From the NCBI GenBank assembly GCA_039934475.1, contig JBDTMC010000111.1:1-18699 (forward strand): 18,699 bases of DNA, written 5' to 3'. The DNA is from JBDTMC01 sp039934475. Its GTDB lineage: Bacteria > Acidobacteriota > Terriglobia > Bryobacterales > Bryobacteraceae. Position 1 is the first letter of the stretch. Each line of letters starts with the position of its first letter. The notes below the pieces were generated by a model that saw only the letters and a list, made by a program, of their open reading frames with translations, searched no databases and had not been told where the DNA came from. Made by a program: the position numbers and the translations under genes. Of the stretch, positions 6,222 through 12,921 are shown piece by piece.

Positions 6222-9200
6222 TTACTTGTTTCCCGGCACGCCCGTCGTCTTTGGAGACAGCGGATTCGGAAGTGTCGGACACGTTCTGTTGTACGGCTTC
6301 CCGGGAAAATACTGTTCCCACTCCGGCTGAGTGAGGTTACGGTTGGCAATCCCGCAAGAGCGAGCGGCCCACGAATTCGGATCCACCTTCCACCTCACGG
6401 GCCCATCACGCGTAGCCAATGTGAGGATTCGGGAATCGGGGGTGAACGCCATGCTGCTGACCATATTGTTCGTAACTTCCAGCACTGGACCGATCGCGTC
6501 GCCCGTTGTGGCGTCTCGGAGCATGATGCCGTCCTTACTAGCGGACGCCAGCGTTCTACCGTCGGAGCTGAAGGCGATGTTCCTAACGGCATCTCCATGA
6601 GCAGCGATGCGATGGCCCACCGGTTGTCGCACAGTCAGATCCCACAAATCGATCTCGCCGCGCCTGCAATCGGTGCCACGATATCGGCCTGAAATTGATT
6701 GCGCGCTCCCAAAGTAGCCCGCGCAGAGGCCAGCCGCCAGCGTCCGGCTGTCCTGACTGAACGCCAGAGCCTCCGCGCGCGAAGCCGGCCCGAAGAGAAA
6801 GAGATCGAGCGTATCAATCGGGCGCCGGCTGAGAACAATCACATGGTTTCCTAGCGGCTTTCCGGTAGCGACGTCCCACAGAGTGATACTGCCGTCGCCA
6901 TTGGTGGACGCCACCATCTTTCCATCGGGACTCAAAGCCACTGGAGACTCCAGGCCTTTGAGAGGCGGACCTACGGGACTAACCTTGCCAACGTCCCAAA
7001 CCACCAATTCGCCGCGGTCTGTGTTCCGCGCGGAGCCCAGCGCAAGCATCTTGCCATTGCTCCCGAAGGTTACTTGGGAAATCCATTTCGCGGGTGTCTG
7101 GAGAGTTGGACCGTTCCGTTTACCGGTTTTGGCATCCCATCTTACGATCTTGGAAACCTCGTTATCGGCATCCCATATCCCGATTAGCTCGTGCCCATTC
7201 GGACTATAGGCCACACTTCGCAAGCCACCGGGTAGCGCTTCGGCTACCGGAACGGCGCTCTCGCGGCGCTGCGCAGTGTCTGTGGTCCACAGAAGGATCC
7301 TGCCATCCTCACCCCCCGAAACAAACGTGCGGCTGTCCTTCAAGAAACCCACACTCCACACGCCGGCCTTGTGACCCCGAAGTGTCGCGGTCTGTGTGTG
7401 TGTGGCGCCTCTGCCGCGGCGGCCGCGCACCACAACATTCCACAGAGAGATCGTGTGGTCTAGGTTGCCGGACACCAGCAACTTCCCGTCTGGGCTGAAA
7501 GCTAAATCCGTCACCGCGTGCTCGCTACGGTTCACCTCGGTGCTCGGCGTCTTGTCGATGGACCAGTCGGTCCGGACTAACGATGCACTTTGATCGCCTG
7601 TCGTCACATTCCAAAGAACGATGCCTCCGGCGGTGGTACCTGCTGCCAACTTGGCGCCGTCCGGACTGAAGGCGACGTGAGTCGACAGCTGCTCCGTGGT
7701 GACCAGTGGAGCAAGCGGTTCACCGGTAGCTCCATCCCACAGCTCGATCTTACTCGTGCCAGACGAAGCCAGTTTCGCTCCATCCGGACTATATGCCAGC
7801 GACCATGCCGTGGTTAGGCGTTTGCTGATAGCCTCTCCGGTGGCGACATCCCACAGGACCAAATGGGTGCCACCGCCGGACGCGAGCACCTTGCCGCTTG
7901 GAGCGAACATCAATCGACCCACTCCACCGTTGGAATGTACATTGGTGAATTCGCGCAGCAGTTTTCCTGTGGTGACATCCCACAAGCGCATCGTCCCGCG
8001 GGTCGCTCCCGAGGCCAGAGTCTTGCCGTCCGGACTGAATGCAACCGAGACCACACCTTCCGGGCTGCCTTCGAACGCCTTCTTCAGGACCGTACGAGGA
8101 CGCAGGGTGGTGAGATCCCAAATCGTAATCGACTCATCCTCCGTACCAGCAGCCACAGCCTTGCCATCGGGACTAATAGCCAAGCGCCCTCTACCTTGTC
8201 CGAGAAACGCTTTGAGGTGAGGATTGTGTTCCAACCCGGTTAGCAGCCCGTTGCGGGCTTCGGCTGTGTCCGCCACTGCCAGAGCTTCTACGCCCAATAA
8301 CAGGGCGAGATCCAGGCTGTCATCCAACCGGCTGATGGCTTGCGCGGCCAACTGACGCGAGATCGAGACAAGGGTCAGCTGCTCGGCGCGCATGCTCTGC
8401 TCTTGGGCTATCTCTCGCTGTTTCTTCTCCGCCTCCCTACTTACCTGTTCTCGCGCCAGTGCCTCCGTCGCCTTCTCCAGCGCACCGTCGGCTCGTTCCT
8501 TTTGAGTCTCAGCCACGCCTCTTTCGCGATCGGCGCTTCGATAGAGCAAACCAAACACCACCACCAGTCCGGCGAGCATCACGCCGACGGCAGAGAAGAT
8601 GCCGAGACGCCTCCGCTGCCGCGACACCCGTTCCTTCTCCCGCTGCCGGTCCCGGTGTTCGCGCACCACGCCCGTCAGCAGGTCGTGTGTCAGTTCCACC
8701 CGCTCTGTGCCGCGCCCCGGCTCAATGCGAAGTACGCGTCGGTCCACCAACAGCGCCAAATCCCGATCGGTCACACCGTGCACAGTGCGTGCGTCATCCA
8801 CATCGCACGGCTTACGAAACCCGCGCTCCGTAATCAGTTCCCGCTCGATGAATCGCTGCACGGGTTGGCCGACGCCGGCCACCGCATTGCGATAGAAATC
8901 CGCCACGATGGCCTGCCCGGTCCCGGTTAGTAGCGCGTCGTCGAACGCCGTCTTGCCCTGCTCCTTGCGCCGTTCATTCAGTCCATGGCACACCAGGCTC
9001 AACAGCGCCGGAGCCACCTCCAGGTCGGCGCTTTCTCCGCTGTCTTCGCCGGCCGCTGCAACAAACGAAACGATGCGTCGCGCGATCGGCTCCGGCGCCA
9101 GATGCGGAGCCGTGCTGTTCACCGCCTCAAACGCCTGATCGCCTGACATGGGAAGCAAGCGCAGCCGGTTCCGCAGTAGCGACGGAATGTCGCGTTTCCA

Positions 9201-9854
9201 ACCCTCAATGGCGGCCAGGAAATCCTCGCGAAAACTCAACAACACCTTGTACCGCGGGCTGTCGAGTGAAAGGGCGTGGCCTGTGGATTCGTCCTCCTCA
9301 TCGCGCGCGGCCAGGCTGGCGGGCATACGGTTCTCAATCAAGTCCGCCAAGTCTGTTCTGAGCCTGGTGACTGCCGCCGCGTTGCCCGCGCCAAGAGTAA
9401 ACACTTCTTCAAACTGGTCGAACACAAATAGCGGCGTCAGCAGATGATTATCTTCGCTCCAGAACTCAAGGCCTGCCCGATGCAGATATTCCCAGAGAGA
9501 TTCTGCTGCGCGAAATTTGGGCGCGTCCACGCGCCGCTGCAGGATCTCGGCCTGTAACGCCGCCTTCACCTGGTCAATCAGCGGCGTTTCTCTCTCGTTC
9601 GGATCCAGCCGAACGTACACCGGCAACGCGTCTTTGCGCAGCAGCGGAAACAAGCCTGCCTGCAACAACGAAGTCTTACCGAGACCGGAGGCAGCGAAAA
9701 GAACTGTCAGCGGCGCCTGCATTACCAGCCGTCGCAGCGCGGCGCTCTCCTCGCGGCGCCCGTTGAAGAACCTCTGCGCACCCTCATCGAAGGCGCTTAA
9801 CCCTGGCCACGGATTCTGGTCGTCGATGGCCAGCCGTGAAACGGCCGGTATCAC
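6222..9854 (-). CDS. nSTAND1-type NTPase with transmembrane helix and WD40 propellers
   Basis: A 1210-residue sensor/switch protein. Residues 13-35 (NPWPGLSAFDEGAQRFFNGR) are the typical nSTAND1 entry. The P-loop is AASGLGKTS at 54-62, with Ala in place of the usual first Gly. Walker B is FVFDQFEE around D146, followed by SFREDFLAAI and a helical/winged-helix part ending in VELTHDLLTGVVREHR (about 386-401). An Arg-rich stretch precedes one transmembrane helix (about 418-438), then a charged coiled coil (about 440-495), and at least 13 WD40-like repeats from about 557 to 1157. The tail has NRNLTQPEWEQYFPG, a motif I recall at the end of similar bacterial WD40 proteins. Start is GTG at 9854-9852, with GAGGA upstream. 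It overlaps the TIR gene stop as GTGA, so translational coupling is expected. STAND NTPases switch by ligand-driven oligomerisation; here the effector seems to be supplied in trans by the TIR protein. Confidence 0.9.
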   Translation of the reverse strand: MIPAVSRLAIDDQNPWPGLSAFDEGAQRFFNGRREESAALRRLVMQAPLTVLFAASGLGKTSLLQAGLFPLLRKDALPVYVRLDPNERETPLIDQVKAALQAEILQRRVDAPKFRAAESLWEYLHRAGLEFWSEDNHLLTPLFVFDQFEEVFTLGAGNAAAVTRLRTDLADLIENRMPASLAARDEEDESTGHALSLDSPRYKVLLSFREDFLAAIEGWKRDIPSLLRNRLRLLPMSGDQAFEAVNSTAPHLAPEPIARRIVSFVAAAGEDSGESADLEVAPALLSLVCHGLNERRKEQGKTAFDDALLTGTGQAIVADFYRNAVAGVGQPVQRFIERELITERGFRKPCDVDDARTVHGVTDRDLALLVDRRVLRIEPGRGTERVELTHDLLTGVVREHRDRQREKERVSRQRRRLGIFSAVGVMLAGLVVVFGLLYRSADRERGVAETQKERADGALEKATEALAREQVSREAEKKQREIAQEQSMRAEQLTLVSISRQLAAQAISRLDDSLDLALLLGVEALAVADTAEARNGLLTGLEHNPHLKAFLGQGRGRLAISPDGKAVAAGTEDESITIWDLTTLRPRTVLKKAFEGSPEGVVSVAFSPDGKTLASGATRGTMRLWDVTTGKLLREFTNVHSNGGVGRLMFAPSGKVLASGGGTHLVLWDVATGEAISKRLTTAWSLAYSPDGAKLASSGTSKIELWDGATGEPLAPLVTTEQLSTHVAFSPDGAKLAAGTTAGGIVLWNVTTGDQSASLVRTDWSIDKTPSTEVNRSEHAVTDLAFSPDGKLLVSGNLDHTISLWNVVVRGRRGRGATHTQTATLRGHKAGVWSVGFLKDSRTFVSGGEDGRILLWTTDTAQRRESAVPVAEALPGGLRSVAYSPNGHELIGIWDADNEVSKIVRWDAKTGKRNGPTLQTPAKWISQVTFGSNGKMLALGSARNTDRGELVVWDVGKVSPVGPPLKGLESPVALSPDGKMVASTNGDGSITLWDVATGKPLGNHVIVLSRRPIDTLDLFLFGPASRAEALAFSQDSRTLAAGLCAGYFGSAQSISGRYRGTDCRRGEIDLWDLTVRQPVGHRIAAHGDAVRNIAFSSDGRTLASASKDGIMLRDATTGDAIGPVLEVTNNMVSSMAFTPDSRILTLATRDGPVRWKVDPNSWAARSCGIANRNLTQPEWEQYFPGKPYNRTCPTLPNPLSPKTTGVPGNK
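6384..8186 (-). repeat. WD40 repeat region (at least 13 units) of the STAND protein
   Basis: Each unit carries a core like xAFSPDGKxLASG followed by a closing IxLWDV. Thirteen are readable, from LAISPDGKAVAAG to MAFTPDSRILTLATRDGPVR. Two units are degenerate: VAYSPNGHELIGIWDAD, and the tenth with VALSPDGKMVAS. At DNA level, recurrent near-identical blocks such as GACATCCCACAG mark the unit borders. The number fits two seven-bladed propellers with one blade too diverged to see. These domains usually bind peptides or proteins and are the likely ligand-sensing part. Confidence 0.85.
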
Positions 9855-11233
9855 GACGTCCTCGATCTTCGCAACGCGCGCAGTTGGTCTTTAATCTCGT
9901 CCCGCAGCGCATCGCCCATTTGCCCGCCTGGCGCGTGGCTATACTGCACCGATTTGAACCGCTCCGGCAGCAGCGCGTAGCGGCTCATATCGCCGCCATA
10001 ATCGTTGTCAATGACTATCGGAAAGAGGAACTTCCGCCCGGCGATCTTTCTGGCGCGTTCGGCCGCCTCATCCCATTCCAGACGGAAATACCCATCCGTT
10101 CGCTGCTCAGTGTTCGATGAGAGCAGAGGCAAAAAAAGACTGCATTTCTGGATGGCTCCCAATATGTGACGCTCCCAATTGTCGCCAGGTTTTAACGCGC
10201 TCTTGTCGAACCAGGCCACATCGCCGCCCATCTTCTGCAAGTCGTCAAACAACAGTTTTGCCGCGCCCAGATCGCCGCTCGAATAACTGATGAAGATGGT
10301 GCCCCCCGCCGAAGAGATCTCTTCCGGCTGTACCTCGGGCCCCGGCTCGCTCGCCGGGTTCCGCTCTCGCCAGCGCCGGTAGAGCTCGGCGGTAAATGCC
10401 GCCGGCTGCGTCGGAAAGCAGCGCGAGTCCTGGCTGAAGCGTTCCAAAAACAAAGTAAGATCGCCGCCGCGTGCGGTCTCTTCCCCCACCAGGTATTCCT
10501 TCTTGGTCCGCTGGTCGGAAAAGAGCCTGTCCGGATTCGACAAGCGAATGAAGAAACGGCTCAACCAGTCTGCGAAAGTACAGCCAACCAGCAGCAGGCT
10601 GCGGCTGCGCATTTGTGAGAACATCCGCTCCGGCCCATTCCCGGCCTGTAGCGTATAAGGAAACTCCAGGGAGTCCTCATCGTGTATGGCATAAAACGGA
10701 CCAACGTCCGCTTTGCCGAACAGATAGAAGACCGCCGTGTAGCGCGACGAGGCGGCCTCCGGAATATCGCGCCTGCGGTCAGTCGGCAGCAAGGGAGCGT
10801 AAAGGATCTCATCGACGGGCACACCGCGGACGCCACTCAGCGCGCGTGCCAGCAAGTCGTCGGGCGTCGTCGTCGCGAAGAGATTGAAGTGCTGGATGGA
10901 AGCCAGGTCACGCAGCGGCTGCATGTCAGGCGGCTTCTCCGCGATTTGCCTCTTTAGGATGTCGTGGATTTGCCGGTACAGGTCCTTCATTCGGACCCGC
11001 GGCTGCGCAGCCACCGCCGATACCGCCTCATAGATCCCATAGTGCTCTTGAGGCAGGGGACTTAACTTGTACTGCCCGAGCAGGCGGTCAGCCACTGCCC
11101 GATATAATGGAACCGCGGGCGAGCCCTCCTCCTGGATCATCAGAAGCTCCGAGCCTACAACCGGGATGACGCGCCCCTCCTCAATGAAGGCCAGCAGATC
11201 GTCCCAGAACTCTTCGGCTTCGAACGGCGCCAT
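9851..11233 (-). CDS. SIR2-like–TIR domain fusion protein
   Basis: A 460-residue cytoplasmic protein with two domains of the NAD-handling type. Residues about 15-235 look SIR2-like: RVIPVVGSELL (nucleotide-loop position), FATTTPDDLLARAL (in place of TTNYDDLL), VFYLFGKADVGPFYAIHDED (in place of LHG) and SLLLVGCTFADWLSRFFIRL. The Asn and His used by active SIR2 NADases are replaced by T123 and F172, so this domain is probably not catalytic. After a linker, residues 312-410 form a TIR domain: TIFISYSSGD, VAWFDKSALKPGDNW, SLFLPLLSSNT and FRLEWDEAAERA, with E386 the candidate catalytic Glu. TIR domains of bacterial defence systems cleave NAD or make cyclic ADP-ribose signals. The start is ATG 11231-11233 with no clear Shine-Dalgarno. 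The stop overlaps the start of the STAND-WD40 gene, which is its likely partner. Confidence 0.88.
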   Translation of the reverse strand: MAPFEAEEFWDDLLAFIEEGRVIPVVGSELLMIQEEGSPAVPLYRAVADRLLGQYKLSPLPQEHYGIYEAVSAVAAQPRVRMKDLYRQIHDILKRQIAEKPPDMQPLRDLASIQHFNLFATTTPDDLLARALSGVRGVPVDEILYAPLLPTDRRRDIPEAASSRYTAVFYLFGKADVGPFYAIHDEDSLEFPYTLQAGNGPERMFSQMRSRSLLLVGCTFADWLSRFFIRLSNPDRLFSDQRTKKEYLVGEETARGGDLTLFLERFSQDSRCFPTQPAAFTAELYRRWRERNPASEPGPEVQPEEISSAGGTIFISYSSGDLGAAKLLFDDLQKMGGDVAWFDKSALKPGDNWERHILGAIQKCSLFLPLLSSNTEQRTDGYFRLEWDEAAERARKIAGRKFLFPIVIDNDYGGDMSRYALLPERFKSVQYSHAPGGQMGDALRDEIKDQLRALRRSRTS

Positions 11234-11338
11234 TGGTCTGGCTTATTGTATCCACTAACACCGATTGATAGAAGTCTCTTCACTCAAGCCAAAAAGGTCG
11301 CGTATGGTAGCATCGAACAAGAAAAGGGATCCCCCGGT
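11234..11338. promoter_or_regulatory. Divergent intergenic region between the TIR gene and mlaE
   Basis: This AT-richer stretch of about 105 bp must hold the promoters for both directions if mlaE starts at 11339. Leftward, a TACAAT (complement of 11245-11250) lies 11 nt before the TIR ATG, which would give an almost leaderless mRNA and would fit the lack of a Shine-Dalgarno. Rightward, TTCACT (11279-11284) and TATGGT (11303-11308) are 18 bp apart, each 4 of 6 to consensus. AAAAGGG at 11322-11328 may be the mlaE ribosome-binding site. These are weak matches. Confidence 0.3.
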
Positions 11339-12097
11339 TTGCTCGACTTCCTGAAACCCCCTATTCAGACCTTCCAGGATTTCTTCTTCTTGGGCGGCCG
11401 CACCGTGGCGAACCTGCCGCGTCGTCCCCACTATGGAGACGACATCGCCATGCAGATGGATATCATCGGCGTGGGCAGCCTTCCCATTGTTCTTTTAACT
11501 GGGTTTTTCAGCGGCGCTGTGATGGCCCTGCAGATGTCCCGCGCCTTGGCGCAATATGGGGCCAGCGGCCAGGTTGGGTCCATCGTCGCAATTACATTGG
11601 TTCGTGAGTTGGGTCCTGTGTTGACCGCGCTCCTGGTGGCAGGCCGTAACGGCTCCGGCATCGCCAGCGAACTAGGCTCGATGAAGGTCACTGAGCAGAT
11701 CGACGCCATGCGCGCGCTCGGTACAGACCCTCTTCAGAAGCTGGTGAAGCCGCGCCTCATCGCTACTGCCGTGATGCTGCCCCTGCTCACCATCATTGCC
11801 GACTTCGTTGGCCTCATCGGCGGCTATCTGGTGGCCGTACCCCTGCTGTCGCTCACCACCAGCAGCCAGTACTGGAACAATGCCTACCGCCTGTTGGAAT
11901 ACAACGACATCACGCAAGGATTACTGAAACCCTTTCTCTTCGCCATCATCATCGCGTTGGTCGGCTGCTACTATGGCCTCCGCACCACCGGGGGCACGCA
12001 GGGGGTGGGCCGGGCCACCACGCAAGCCGTGGTTGTGGCTTCCATCTGGATCTTTGTCACCACCGTTCTGATCACGCGAATCTTCGTGAACCTATAA
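11339..12097 (+). CDS. mlaE: MlaE-type ABC lipid transporter permease
   Basis: Inner-membrane permease of a phospholipid (Mla) ABC transporter. It shows the family core: VGSLPIVLLTGFFSGAVMAL, SIVAITLVRELGPVLTALLV, AGRNGSGIASELGSMKVTEQ, and IDAMRALGTDPLQKLVKPRL, with several hydrophobic helices and a C-terminal TTGGTQGVGRATTQAVV helix. The open frame reaches back to TTG 11246, but there is no ATG. TTG 11339 (MLDFLKPPIQTF) is preferred: it gives 252 residues, the usual length, is preceded by AAAAGGG, and leaves promoter space before the diverging TIR gene; the 31 upstream codons are AT-rich and unlike the gene. mlaF follows 5 bp later. The start remains uncertain; the identity does not. Confidence 0.92.
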   Translation: MLDFLKPPIQTFQDFFFLGGRTVANLPRRPHYGDDIAMQMDIIGVGSLPIVLLTGFFSGAVMALQMSRALAQYGASGQVGSIVAITLVRELGPVLTALLVAGRNGSGIASELGSMKVTEQIDAMRALGTDPLQKLVKPRLIATAVMLPLLTIIADFVGLIGGYLVAVPLLSLTTSSQYWNNAYRLLEYNDITQGLLKPFLFAIIIALVGCYYGLRTTGGTQGVGRATTQAVVVASIWIFVTTVLITRIFVNL

Positions 12098-12102
12098 CCG
12101 GC

Positions 12103-12912
12103 ATGGCCTCCAACGTTACGCCGGTCCTCGAATTCAAAGACGTCACAGTGGCGTTCGACGCCAATACTGCCGTCGATCACATCTCCCTCACTGTGCGGCA
12201 AGGACAATCCGCGGTCATACTCGGGGCTGCGGGTAGTGGTAAGACGACATTGTTGAAGAGTGCCATCGGCCTCGTCCGCTGCGATTCCGGCCACATCGAT
12301 CTGTTCGGCCAGGACATTACGGTGCTCGACGAACATGCCCTCTACCCTCTCCGTGCCCAAGTGGGAATCCTCTTCCAGGAAGGCGGCGTCTTCGATTCGC
12401 TGAACATTGAGGACAACGTGGCGTATCCGCTCCGCAATACCATCCACCTCCCGGAAGGGGAAGTGCCCGGCCGTGTCCTTGAGACTTTGCGATTCGTGGA
12501 ACTGGAGCACACTCTCGAAAAGTACCCTAGCGAGCTCTCCGGCGGCATGCGCCGGCGCGTGGGCATCGCGCGCGCCGTGGTCACTGAACCGCGCCTGTGT
12601 CTCTACGATTCACCCACCGCCGGCCTCGACCCAATTACCGCCAACACCATCATGGCGTTGCTTGTTAAAGAGCGCGACTTGAAGAAAACGACTACGGTAA
12701 TGGTGACTCACCGCATACAAGACGGGCAGATCCTGGCCAATTTCCGGTACAATCCGGAAACAGGTCAATTGGAACCGGCCGCTGGCAGTCAAAAGGCGGA
12801 CCTGCATACGGTGTTCGTAGTTCTCCGCGACGGACGCCTGGTGTTCGAGGGGTCTGAGGAGGAGTTGCAGAGTTCATCCGATCCGTATATCTCGAAGTTT
12901 GCGAGGCGCTAA
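12103..12912 (+). CDS. mlaF: MlaF-type ABC transporter ATP-binding protein
   Basis: Cytoplasmic ATPase of the Mla lipid transporter, 269 residues. Walker A is GAAGSGKTT (41-49), the Q-loop Gln is Q92 in FQEGG, the signature is LSGGMRRRVGIARA (145-158), Walker B ends at D169 in LCLYD, the D-loop is AGLDP, and the switch His is H203 in VTHR. The residue after the Walker B Asp, normally the catalytic Glu, is Ser170 (YDSPTAGLDP). That would slow ATP hydrolysis in a typical ABC protein; it may be compensated, or be a lineage feature. A short insert rich in polar residues follows H203 (about 210-232) before the strand VFVVLRDGRLVFEG. The gene sits 5 bp after mlaE and 9 bp before mlaD. Confidence 0.95.
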   Translation: MASNVTPVLEFKDVTVAFDANTAVDHISLTVRQGQSAVILGAAGSGKTTLLKSAIGLVRCDSGHIDLFGQDITVLDEHALYPLRAQVGILFQEGGVFDSLNIEDNVAYPLRNTIHLPEGEVPGRVLETLRFVELEHTLEKYPSELSGGMRRRVGIARAVVTEPRLCLYDSPTAGLDPITANTIMALLVKERDLKKTTTVMVTHRIQDGQILANFRYNPETGQLEPAAGSQKADLHTVFVVLRDGRLVFEGSEEELQSSSDPYISKFARR

Positions 12913-12921
12913 ACCGAACCT

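Noticed and set aside
5733..6692. Plus-strand open frame of 319 codons over the P1-peptidase and STAND gene ends
   Set aside because: It crosses two genes with strong family motifs on the other strand, and its translation is low-complexity with no domain.
6384..8186. Regular short DNA repeats (GACATCCCACAG-like), considered as a possible CRISPR-like array
   Set aside because: They fall at protein-repeat spacing in one continuous frame and encode WD40 blade borders.
11268..11288. ACTCAAG at 11282-11288, matching one half of the HspR HAIR operator
   Set aside because: The other half at the right spacing (11268-11274, ATAGAAG) matches CTTGAGT at only 3 of 7 positions, so this is a half-site by chance.
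11246..11338. Longer MlaE form from TTG 11246
   Set aside because: It has no ribosome-binding site, AT-rich codons unlike the gene, and would leave 12 bp to the diverging TIR gene; kept only as an alternative start.
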